From the NCBI RefSeq assembly GCF_023130475.1, contig NZ_JAKHEX010000003.1, positions 1 through 64,000 of the forward strand: a stretch of 64,000 bases of DNA. Direction: 5' to 3'. How positions within the stretch are numbered: the first letter of the stretch is position 1; each line of letters begins with the position of its first letter. Below the pieces are notes generated by a model, which had not been told where the DNA came from, ran no database searches, and saw only the letters and a program-made list of their open reading frames with translations. Shown one piece after another: positions 47,293 through 56,828 of this stretch. The position numbers were made by a program, and so were the translations under genes. The stretch comes from Aciditerrimonas ferrireducens. Its GTDB lineage: Bacteria; Actinomycetota; Acidimicrobiia; Acidimicrobiales; UBA8190.

Positions 47293-49353
47293 TCAGGCCT
47301 CCTCGGGTCGGATGAGCAGGGTGCCGATGCGGTCCACCTCGGCCCGGTGGCCGGGCAGGACCAGGGTGGTCGAGTCCATCTCGGTGACGACCGCCGGGCC
47401 GGGCACGACGTTGCCGGCCTTGAGCCGGGCCCGGTCGTAGAGGCCGGCCTCGTGCCAGCTGCCGTCCACCCAGATCCGCTGGCTGCCGACCCGGGCCGCC
47501 CCCGGGTCCGGGCCGCCTTCCTCCAGGACCGGGGCGGCCACCCGGGTCGGGCGGGCCTGGGCGATCGCCCGGAGGTTCACCAGCTCGTGCTCGGCTTCCA
47601 GGTCGAACAGGAACAGCCGACGGTGCTCGGCGTCGAAGCGCCGGCCGGCCTCCTCGAGGAACCGGCCCCCGGCCACCAGCTCGGGCTCCAGGTCGACCGG
47701 CACCTCGAAGCCCTGGCCGTGGTAGCGGACGTCCACCTGCCAAGCCACCGTCTGCTCGGCACGGGGCACCCCCTCGGCGTCCAAGGTGGCCCGAGCCTCC
47801 TCGGCCAGCTCGGCCAGGACGCCCGCCACCTCCTCGTCGGAGGTCTCCGAGAACCGACGGATGAAGGTCCGGGCCGCCTCGTCCCGCAGGCTGGTGGTGG
47901 CGTCCCCGTAGGCGCAGAGCACCCCCGGGGAGAGCGGCACCACCACCGGCCAGGAGCCGAGCAGGCGGGCGAGGGCGTTGGCGTGCAGGGGCCCGGCCCC
48001 GCCGAAGGCCACGAGGGCGAAGTCCCGGGGGTCGTAGCCCTGCTGGACCGAGACCAGGCGCAGGGCCCCGAACATGTTCTCGTTCACGATGTCGATGATC
48101 CCGGCGGCGGCCCGCTGGACGTCGGGCAGGCCCATGGCCTCTGCCACCTTTGCCACCGCCGCCTCGGCGGCCCCCACGTCGAGGGTCATCTCCCCGCCGA
48201 TCAGCCGGGGCGGCAGGTAGCCGAGGACGACGTTCGCGTCGGTCACCGTCGGTTCGGTCCCGCCCTTGCCGTAGGCGGCGGGGCCCGGCTCCGCCCCGGC
48301 CGACTGGGGCCCGACCCGCAGGGCCCGGGTCAGCTCGGGCACGTGGGCGATCGAGCCCCCGCCGGCCCCCACCGTCCGGACGTCGACCGAGGAGGCCCGC
48401 ACCGCCAGGTCGCCGACCACCGTGTCCCGGCCCACCTGGGCCCGACCGTGTTGGACCAGGCAGACGTCGGTCGAGGTGCCCCCCATGTCGAAGGTCAGCA
48501 GGTTCTCGAAGCCGGCCTGGCCCGCGGCCCAGATGGCCCCGGCCACCCCGCCGGCCGGCCCCGACATGAGCAGGTTCACCGGGGCCACCGTGGCCGCCGG
48601 GATGCTGGCCAGGCCCCCGTCGGAGCGCAGCACGTGGACCGTCGCCCCGACCCCGCCCTCGGCGAGCTTCGAGGTCAGCGAGGCGAGGTAGCGCCCCACG
48701 ACCGGTCGGACGTAGCTGTTCGCCACCGTCGTGATAGTCCGCTCGTACTCCCGGATCTCCGGCAGGATCTCGCTCGAGAGCGACACCGGCACCCCGGGGA
48801 GCACCTCGGCGGCCAGCTCGCCCAGGCGCCGCTCGTGGGCCGGGTTGGCGAAGGCGTTCACCAGGGCGATGGTGAGGGCCTCGACCCCCTGGCGGGCCAG
48901 GTGGGCCAGGGCGGCCCGGGCCGCCTCCTCGTCGAGCGGCCGCAGGACCTCGCCCCGGCTGCTCATCCGCTCGGGCACCTCCACGGTGTCCTCCAGCCGG
49001 GCGAGCGGCGTGGGCTTCGGCCAGGTGATCCAGCCCCCGAGGCCCCCGGGCACGTAGGACCGGGCGACCTGGAGGACCTGGCGGAACCCGGCGGTGGTCA
49101 CCAGGCCGACCCGGGCGCCCCGGCCCTCCAAGATGGCGTTCGTGGCCACGGTCGTCCCGTGCAGCACCCGGCCGATCGCCCCCGGTTCGACCCCGGCGAG
49201 CTGACAGACCTTCCGGATGCCCTCCAGGACCCCCTCGGACTGGTCGGCCGGGGTGCTCGGGGTCTTCGCCCGCCAGGTCACCCCGCTCTCCTCGTCCATC
49301 AGGAGGACGTCGGTGAAGGTGCCCCCCACGTCCACCCCCAGCTGGTAGCCCAC
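47293..49353 (-). CDS. hyuA: Hydantoinase A/oxoprolinase family subunit
   Basis: A 686-residue ATP-binding subunit. GVDVGGTFTDVLLMDE at the N-terminus is the phosphate-1 loop, with LHGTTVATNAILE and TFDMGGTSTDVCL (the second phosphate motif) further in. GTG at 49353 follows AGGAGGG. It acts with the B subunit to hydrolyse a cyclic amide with ATP. The gene comes 42 bp after the broken CoA-transferase in the same direction. Confidence 0.92.
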   Translation of the reverse strand: MGYQLGVDVGGTFTDVLLMDEESGVTWRAKTPSTPADQSEGVLEGIRKVCQLAGVEPGAIGRVLHGTTVATNAILEGRGARVGLVTTAGFRQVLQVARSYVPGGLGGWITWPKPTPLARLEDTVEVPERMSSRGEVLRPLDEEAARAALAHLARQGVEALTIALVNAFANPAHERRLGELAAEVLPGVPVSLSSEILPEIREYERTITTVANSYVRPVVGRYLASLTSKLAEGGVGATVHVLRSDGGLASIPAATVAPVNLLMSGPAGGVAGAIWAAGQAGFENLLTFDMGGTSTDVCLVQHGRAQVGRDTVVGDLAVRASSVDVRTVGAGGGSIAHVPELTRALRVGPQSAGAEPGPAAYGKGGTEPTVTDANVVLGYLPPRLIGGEMTLDVGAAEAAVAKVAEAMGLPDVQRAAAGIIDIVNENMFGALRLVSVQQGYDPRDFALVAFGGAGPLHANALARLLGSWPVVVPLSPGVLCAYGDATTSLRDEAARTFIRRFSETSDEEVAGVLAELAEEARATLDAEGVPRAEQTVAWQVDVRYHGQGFEVPVDLEPELVAGGRFLEEAGRRFDAEHRRLFLFDLEAEHELVNLRAIAQARPTRVAAPVLEEGGPDPGAARVGSQRIWVDGSWHEAGLYDRARLKAGNVVPGPAVVTEMDSTTLVLPGHRAEVDRIGTLLIRPEEA

Positions 49354-49394
49354 CGTTCCCTCCTTCTCCTCGCCGCCTCGCAGACCGCCCTGAC

Positions 49395-50536
49395 TCAGAT
49401 CACGCCGGCCTTCGCCAGCTCGGCCAGCTCGCTCGCCGAAAGGCCCAGCAGTCCCCCCCAGACCTCCTCGTTGTGCTCCCCCAGGGCCGGTGCCAGCGAA
49501 CGGGCCCGCCCCGGGGTCGCCGAGAGGCGCGGGAACGGGGCCGGCATGGGGAACGAGCCGAGCAGCGGGTGGGCCAGCCGGACGATGGCCTCCCGGGCCG
49601 CGTAGTGGGGGTCGGCCAGCATGTCCTTCGCCTGGTAGACCCGGCCGGCGGGCACCCCGGCCTCGTGCAGTCGGGCCAGCAGCTCCTCGGCCGGCAGGGT
49701 GGCCGCCCAGGCCCCCACGATGCCGTCCAGCTCCTCCTGGTGCGCCGCCCTGGCCGAGTTCGTCTCGTAGCGCGGGTCCTCGGCCAGCGCCGGTCGGCCC
49801 ATCACCTCGGCCAGCCGGGCAAAGACCGTGTCCCGGTTCGCGGCGATCAGCACCTCCTCGCCGTCCGCCGTCCGGTACGCGTTCGAGGGCACCGCCCCGG
49901 GCAGGACCGAGCCGGTCCGCTGCCGCTGGTAGCCGGCCAGCTCCCACTCGGCGACCTCCGCTTCCATGAGGGCGAAGACCGCCTCGTAGATGGCCGAGTC
50001 CACCACCTGGCCCCGCCCGGTCCGCTCCCGGGCCCAGAGGGCCAGCAAGGTCCCGAGGCAGGCGAAGGTGGCGGCCAAGGAGTCCCCGAGCGAGATCCCG
50101 ACCCGGGCCGGGGGCCGGTCCGGTTCGCCGGTCAGGAACCGAGCCGGGGGTTCAGCGCCCAGAGGTCCTCGGGGCCCAGCCCCCAGCGCTCCAAGGTGCC
50201 CGGCCGGAAGTTCTCCAGCAGCACGTCGGCCTTCGCCGCCAGGCGCCGCACCAGGTCCCGTCCCTCCTCCCGGCGCAGGTCGGCGGTCACCGACTTCTTG
50301 TTCCGCCCGATGATCGGCCAGTGCAGCGAGAGGCCCTGGACCTTCACCTGGCCCCACTCCCGCATCGGGTCGCCCCGACCCGGGTCCTCCACCTTGATCA
50401 CCTCGCCGCCGAAGTCCCCGAGCAGCTGGCCGCAGAACGGCCCGGCGATGAGCGACCCGAGCTCCACCACCCGCACCCCGGCCAACGGGCCACCGGGGGC
50501 GGGCCGTTCCGGCTGGGCATCCGGCTGGTCGGTCAC
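49395..50536 (-). pseudogene. Broken class III (CaiB/BaiF) CoA-transferase
   Basis: The N-terminal part (GTG at 50536, GVRVVELGSLIAGPF, then FGGEVIKVEDPGRGDPMR) is readable to LWALNPRL near 50147, where a frame change puts a stop at 50132. The C-terminal part starts in another frame at RFLTGEPDRPP and runs to 49395. About 30 residues (the SGYGQTGPY-type region) are missing at the junction around 50139-50147. A short GGCTC sequence at the junction fits a microhomology deletion. The catalytic Asp region (ISLGDSLAA) remains in the downstream part. The GTG overlaps the GntR stop, so this was an operon member; without it the pathway may lack CoA activation. A sequencing or assembly fault would also give this. 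Confidence 0.8.
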
Positions 50537-51243
50537 TGCGCCACTCCTTTCGCCACCGCCCGGCCCGCCAAGATGTGGGTCCGCATGACCGCCTCGGCCC
50601 ACTCGGGGTCCCCGGCGGCAATCGCCTCCACCACCTCCTCGTGGTGCCGGCAGCTCCGGCGCAGCTGGTCCGCCGAGTACCCGTGGAAGGTCCGCTCCAC
50701 GAGGGCCCGCTGGACCACCGCCTCGACCACCGAGGCCAGCCGCCGGTTCCCGGCGACCTCCAGCACCTTGGCGTGGAACCGGTTGTTCAGGTCCGTGACC
50801 GCCTCCAGACCGGCGCACGGGTCGGCCAGGAACGCCTCGGCCGCCTCCCGCATCTCCTCGCAGAGGGCGGCCAGCTTCGCCACGTCGTCGGCCCCGGCCC
50901 GCTGGGCGGCGAGCGCGGCGGCGTGGCTCTCCAGCTCGACCCGCAGGGAGAAGATCTCGTCGACCTCCTCGGCCTCGAACCGGGCCACCCGCGCCCCCCG
51001 CCGGGCCTCCAGCTCCACCAGCCCCTCGGCCGCCAGCCGGCGCAGCGCTTCGCGGACCGGTGTGCGGCTCACCCCGATCTCCTTCGCCACCTGCTCCTCC
51101 CGCACCGGCTCCCCGCCCCGCAGGCGCCCCGAGGCGATGGCCTCCCGCACCACCAGGTAGGCCCGGTCCGCCGCGCTCCGGCCGGGCCGCTTCGCCCCCG
51201 CTCCCCCCTGCTGCTCGCCGGGCACCCCCCCAGGGCCCATCAT
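50533..51243 (-). CDS. GntR/FadR-type transcriptional regulator
   Basis: A 236-residue regulator: an N-terminal winged helix (REEQVAKEIGVSRTPVREAL, RLAAEGLVELEARRGARV) and a C-terminal FCD ligand-binding domain with HAKVLEVAGN and a metal-site His in HHEEVVEAI. The start is ATG-ATG at 51243-51238. It precedes the CoA-transferase, hydantoinase and lyase genes in one operon, so it probably responds to a catabolite of that pathway. A GGTCTGACC site lies about 64 bp upstream. Confidence 0.9.
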   Translation of the reverse strand: MMGPGGVPGEQQGGAGAKRPGRSAADRAYLVVREAIASGRLRGGEPVREEQVAKEIGVSRTPVREALRRLAAEGLVELEARRGARVARFEAEEVDEIFSLRVELESHAAALAAQRAGADDVAKLAALCEEMREAAEAFLADPCAGLEAVTDLNNRFHAKVLEVAGNRRLASVVEAVVQRALVERTFHGYSADQLRRSCRHHEEVVEAIAAGDPEWAEAVMRTHILAGRAVAKGVAQ

Positions 51244-51306
51244 GTATGCAGGATTACCCCTAAGTGGGCAGATTGTCCAGAGTGCCTGCCAGTTTCGTAT
51301 GCAATT

Positions 51307-51315
51307 GGTCTGACC
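51307..51315. promoter_or_regulatory. Candidate GntR/FadR-type operator
   Basis: GGTCTGACC is a perfect palindrome about a central T, in the context ATTGGTCTGACCGG. It resembles the TNGTNNNACNA-type boxes of FadR-family regulators and lies in the divergent gap before the GntR and GNAT genes. GTATGCA occurs twice nearby, at 51244 and 51297. Confidence 0.45.
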
Positions 51316-51325
51316 GGCGCCGGCG

Positions 51326-51396
51326 GGCCACGGGTCGTCGCCCCATCCTCGGGGCAGCCTGGCGGCGGGGCCGCCGGCCGGCCACGGGTCGTCGCC
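51326..51396. repeat. Pair of 17-bp direct repeats
   Basis: GGCCACGGGTCGTCGCC occurs at 51326-51342 and 51380-51396, 54 bp apart, in the gap before the GNAT gene. It could be a recent small duplication or paired regulator sites. Confidence 0.5.
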
Positions 51397-51414
51397 GGCG
51401 GCGATACTGAGGTC

Positions 51415-51990
51415 GTGGGGCACGAAGCGTCGGAGGGGACGTCGAACCCGCCGGACCGGCCCGAGGGCGCCGAGGAGGTGCTCTGGGTCCGGCCCATGAC
51501 CCTCGAAGAGGCGCCCCTGCGGATCGACTACTTCCTGGGCGCCTCCGACGACTACTTGCGGCTCCTCGGGGTGGACCGGGCCAAGCTCCCGACCCGGGAG
51601 GCGTGGCTGGCCCGCTACGAGGACGACCTGGCCAAGGCACCCCAGGAGCGGGACACCTACTCGATCGTCTGGCTCCTCGGGGAACGCATCGTGGGGTTCA
51701 GCACCGCCGACCGCATCCAGCCGGGCCAGGAAGCCTTCCTGCATCTCCACGTGCTCGACCCCGGCCGCCGACGCCAGGGCCTCGGCTCGCGCTTCGTGCG
51801 CCTGAGCGCCGAGCACTACCGCGAGGTCCTCGGCGTCCCCCGCCTCTACAGCCAGCCGAACGCCCTCAACGTGGCCCCGAACCGGGCCCTCCAGCGAGCA
51901 GGTTTCCGCTACCTCTGGACCAAGGAGTGCGTCCCCGGGCCGATCAACTTCCGCCAGGCCGTGACCCGCTGGGTCTGGGAGGCGCGGTGA
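51415..51990 (+). CDS. GNAT-family N-acetyltransferase
   Basis: A 191-residue acetyltransferase with the acetyl-CoA loop RRRQGLGSRFV (R-x-x-G-x-G/A), the preceding strand AFLHLHVLDPG, and a C-terminal LNVAPNRALQRAGFRYLW. The N-terminal 25 residues are low-complexity. The GTG at 51415 has only a weak GAGG; a GATACT-like -10 6 nt upstream may make it leaderless. Its last 47 bp overlap the convergent EAL-DICT gene. The substrate is unknown. Confidence 0.78.
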   Translation: MGHEASEGTSNPPDRPEGAEEVLWVRPMTLEEAPLRIDYFLGASDDYLRLLGVDRAKLPTREAWLARYEDDLAKAPQERDTYSIVWLLGERIVGFSTADRIQPGQEAFLHLHVLDPGRRRQGLGSRFVRLSAEHYREVLGVPRLYSQPNALNVAPNRALQRAGFRYLWTKECVPGPINFRQAVTRWVWEAR

Positions 51991-53326
51991 GGGACGCGGC
52001 TGGCTCGGGATCGTGGGGTGCCGGGGTCTCCTCGAGGAGGCGCTGGGCGAGCGCGCTGGCGGCGGCGGTGACGACGTCCCGGTCGAAAGTGAGGACGTAG
52101 TCGAAGGTCCGTTGCGCCAGGGGCGCGTCCTTCGGCGGGCCGTCGCCCCGTTCCCGGGCGGCGAGCAGCGCAGCGTACTGCGGGCCGAGCGCGCAGACCG
52201 TCCACTCCCGGGCTAGGGGATCCTCGGCGGCCAGCGGACCGGCCCGGACACCCGTTGGCGGGTCCGCCAGGCCGACGCCGAGCGCGCCGACCAGGCTGAG
52301 GTCTCGGGCGAGTCGCCCGTAGTGCGACCGGACCGCTTCGGGGAACCGCTCGGTTCGCTGGAAGTTGGCCAGCAACAAGCCAAAAGGTCCGAGGCTTGCG
52401 GCTTCTTGCTCCAGGAAGCGGCTGATGCCGTAGACCACCGAGCCCGGCGCCTCCACGAGCGCGTGGCCTTCGCTGGCCAGCGCGAAGGGACCGGCCTGGG
52501 CCGAAGCGCCGTGTCGCCGAACGCTGCGGTAGCGCCGCAGGCGGAGGGGAGCCCGGGGTCGGGGCGGCGCCGTCAGCGGTCCGGGCCGCCCGAAGTGCCA
52601 CCCCTGGGCGAAGGCGGCGCCGCGGGCCTGGGCGAGACGGACGTGCTCCTCGGTCTCTACCCCTTCGGCCAGCAGGACCGCCCCCGACCGCTCGGCGTAG
52701 GCCATGGCGCCGCAGACCACCGCAGCGTGCCACGGGCTGCAGATCCGCTGCTGGGTCACGGCGAGGTCCAGCTTCACGACCTCGGGTCGCACGAGGTCCA
52801 GCAGGGCCACCGATCGGGGATCGACCCCGAGGTCGTCGAGGGCCACCCACCAGCCGTAGCGCCGCACCTCGTCGACGAGGCGGAGCAGCTCCGCCGGGCG
52901 GGCCGTGAGAGCCCGCTCCGTCAGTTCGATGACCACCTGGAGCCGCTCCCGGGCTCGGTCGAGGACCTCGAGGAACCCGAGGGGGGCCTCTGCGGTCAGC
53001 ACCTCGGGCTCCACGTTCACGAAAAGCACGAGCGGCCGCTCGAACCCGGCCCCGAGGGCCCCCTCCACCGCCGCGACTCGGCACGCCCAGTCCAGCTCGG
53101 CGAGCCGGCCGAACCGGCGTGCGGCGCCGAACAGCGCGTCGGGGGTCGCCAGCGGGCTGTCCTCGGGTCCCCGGGCCAGGGCCTCGTAGGCCACGGTCTC
53201 CCCCGTGGCGAGCCGAACGATCGGCTGGTACACGGACCGCACCAGGCAGTCCCGCAGGACCCGGTCCAGCTCCTGTCGCACCGAGTCGTCGGTCGCGCCA
53301 GGAGAGCCCACAGACGGAGGGTTCAT
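51944..53326 (-). CDS. EAL-DICT cyclic-di-GMP-type protein
   Basis: A 460-residue protein. An EAL domain covers about 20-250: AYEALARG, FVNVEPE, VVIELTER, ALDDLGVDP, VVKLDLAV and LLAEGVETEEH keep the catalytic pattern, with some deviation around the Asp-Asp loop. Residues about 280-430 resemble the DICT domain found next to GGDEF, EAL and HTH modules in actinobacteria and cyanobacteria (YGISRFLEQEA, then EWTVCALGPQYAALLAAR). No membrane segment. It may be an active phosphodiesterase or a sensor. The 3' end overlaps the GNAT gene. Confidence 0.8.
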   Translation of the reverse strand: MNPPSVGSPGATDDSVRQELDRVLRDCLVRSVYQPIVRLATGETVAYEALARGPEDSPLATPDALFGAARRFGRLAELDWACRVAAVEGALGAGFERPLVLFVNVEPEVLTAEAPLGFLEVLDRARERLQVVIELTERALTARPAELLRLVDEVRRYGWWVALDDLGVDPRSVALLDLVRPEVVKLDLAVTQQRICSPWHAAVVCGAMAYAERSGAVLLAEGVETEEHVRLAQARGAAFAQGWHFGRPGPLTAPPRPRAPLRLRRYRSVRRHGASAQAGPFALASEGHALVEAPGSVVYGISRFLEQEAASLGPFGLLLANFQRTERFPEAVRSHYGRLARDLSLVGALGVGLADPPTGVRAGPLAAEDPLAREWTVCALGPQYAALLAARERGDGPPKDAPLAQRTFDYVLTFDRDVVTAAASALAQRLLEETPAPHDPEPAASLTAPPRPSGSRPGGS

Positions 53327-53394
53327 CAGGGGAGTCCTCGACCGGTCGGCCGACAGACTTGAACGTGCAGGCCCTGCACCCGAGGCTCGCCCCT

Positions 53395-53470
53395 TGGCTC
53401 CGGGGGAGAGACTCGAACTCTCAACCTAGCGGTTAACAGCCGCTTGCTCTGCCAGTTGAGCTACCCCGGA
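53395..53470 (-). tRNA. tRNA-Asn (anticodon GTT)
   Basis: On the minus strand a cloverleaf can be folded: acceptor TCCGGGG pairs with CCCCGGA, D-arm TAGCTCAACTGGCAGAGC, anticodon loop CTGTTAA with anticodon GTT, and T-arm GAGAGTTCGAGTCTCTC. The discriminator is G and CCA appears to be encoded (53395-53397). Confidence 0.95.
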
Positions 53471-53480
53471 ATCCCTGCTC

Positions 53481-53521
53481 GGCCGGCCCCGCTGGCCCGT
53501 GGGGGCCCCGCCTGGCCGGCC
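53481..53521 (-). terminator. Candidate hairpin between rpoD and tRNA-Asn
   Basis: GGCCGGCC at 53481-53488 and 53514-53521 can pair around a GC-rich loop. It lies just after the rpoD stop. Confidence 0.35.
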
Positions 53522-53544
53522 GGCGCCTCACCCTAGCCGACCGC

Positions 53545-54920
<1,376 letters not shown>

Positions 54921-54924
<4 letters not shown>

Positions 54925-56801
54925 CCGTCCTCCTCGCCCCTCCCGGCCAGCCAGGCTACCAACCCCTCGACCGCCTCCCGGTCGGCCGGCTGCTCGTCCA
55001 GGCGCTCCAGGGTGCTGCGGACCTGGTTGGCCTCCTGGGCCAGCTCGGCGGCCCGCTCGGGGCTCCGTCGGGCCTCGGCCTCGAGGGCCCGAAGCGCCCG
55101 CTGGACGGCCACCCGGACCAGCTGGGCCACGACGTCGTCGACCTCGGCCACCGGCTCCTCGACCGCCAGGCGCCGCAGCAGGGCCGCCGCCGCCGGGTCG
55201 GTCTCCTCGGCCAGCCCGATGGCCTCGTGGAGGTCCTCGGCGGCCAATAGCGCCCCGAGGACCTGCCGCTGGGTCGGGTCGGCGAACAGGCAGGGGTCCA
55301 GCCGGTCCCCGACCGCCTCGGGCCGGTGCACGGCCAACCGCAGGGCCTCCAGCCCGGCCCGTGCCTCCCCGGCCGGCGCACGGCGGCTCCGCTCAGGTCC
55401 CCGGGGCCCCGGAGGCGCCTCCTGCTGGGACCCGAACGTCCCGGGTCGCCCGTCACCGGGTCGCCCGTCCCGGCCCCCAGGCACGAGGGCCTCCCCGGGC
55501 CGGGGGCCCTCGGTCCTGGCCCCCCGGGGCAGGCGGGCCAGGAGGGGCCGGAGCTGCTCGGGGTCGAGCCGGCAGCGGTCGGCCACCGCCACGAGGTACT
55601 GGTCCTGCACCAAGGGGTCGGGGTGCTCGGCCACCACTACAAGGGCGGCCTCGGCGGCCTTCGCCCGGCCTTCGGGCTCCCGCAGGTCGAAGGCCCCGAG
55701 GACCCGGTCGACCTGGACCCGGAGCAGGGGCCGGGCCTCGTCGACGGCGCGACGCAAGGCCTCGGGATCGGCCCGGGCCAGCTCGGCCGGGTCGGCACCC
55801 TCGGGCAGCTCGGCCACCGCCACGTCCACCTGGTGGGTCCGCTCCCACTGGTAGACCCGGGCGGCGCCGGCCTGCCCGGCCCGGTCCGCGTCGAAGCAGA
55901 GCACGATGCGCTTCGCGAAGTTCGCCAGGAGCCGCAGGTGCTCCTCGGCGAGGGCCGTCCCGCAGGTGGCCACCGCCTCCTCGACCCCGGCCAGCTGGCA
56001 GCCGATGACGTCGGTGTAGCCCTCGCAGACCACCACCCGGCCCCGGGCCACCACCGCCTGCTTCGCCCAGGACAGGCCGTAGAGGGTGCGGCGCTTCTTG
56101 TAGAGCGGCCCTTCCGGCGAGTTCTTGTACTTCGGCCCCGGGGCCCCCGGGAGGACCCGCCCCCCCAGGGCGATGGGCTGGCCGGAGGGGTCCAGGATCG
56201 GGAAGACCACCCGGCCCCGCAGCCCGTCTTGCTGGCGGCCCCGGCGGTTCACGAACCCGAGGCCCGCGCCGACGAAGACCTCGTCGGGCACCCGCAGGGC
56301 CCGGGCCAGGGCGTCGAACTCGTCGGGGGCCCAGCCCAGCTGGTAGCGGCGGACCACCGCCCCGTCGTAGCCCCGGGAGCGCAGGTAGGCCCGGGCCGGC
56401 CCGGCGTCGGGCCCCTCGAGGAGCCGCTGGTGGTAGAAGGCCACCGCCCGGGTCAGCGCGTCGAGCAGCGCGGCCCGGGCCGGGCCCCGGCTGCCCTGCT
56501 CGTCGCGGTCATCGGGCAGGGCCACCCCGGCCTTCGCCGCCAGGCGCCGCACCGCCTCGACGAAGTCGCAGCCCTCGGTGGCCCGCACGAAGCTGATGGC
56601 GTCCCCCGAGGCGTGGCAGCCGAAGCAGTAGTAGAGGCCGGCCTCGGCGTTCACCGAGAACGACGGGGTCCGCTCCTCGTGGAACGGGCAGCGGCCCACG
56701 AACCGCCGCCCCTGGCGCCGCAGGGCGGTGTGGGCCCCGACGAGGGCCACGAGGTCGGTGCGCGCCCGGACCTCGGCGATGACCTCCTCCGGGATGGCCA
56801 C
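54921..56801 (-). CDS. dnaG: DNA primase DnaG
   Basis: Makes RNA primers at the replication fork. A CHC2-type zinc domain opens the protein ([26 protein letters not shown]), followed by the TOPRIM catalytic core ([11 protein letters not shown] and [10 protein letters not shown]) and a C-terminal helicase-binding region. Length 626 is standard. Encoded between ppdK and rpoD, overlapping rpoD by 4 bp. Confidence 0.97.
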
Positions 56802-56828
56802 GACCCGGCCCCGGGCCCCGGCGCCGGC

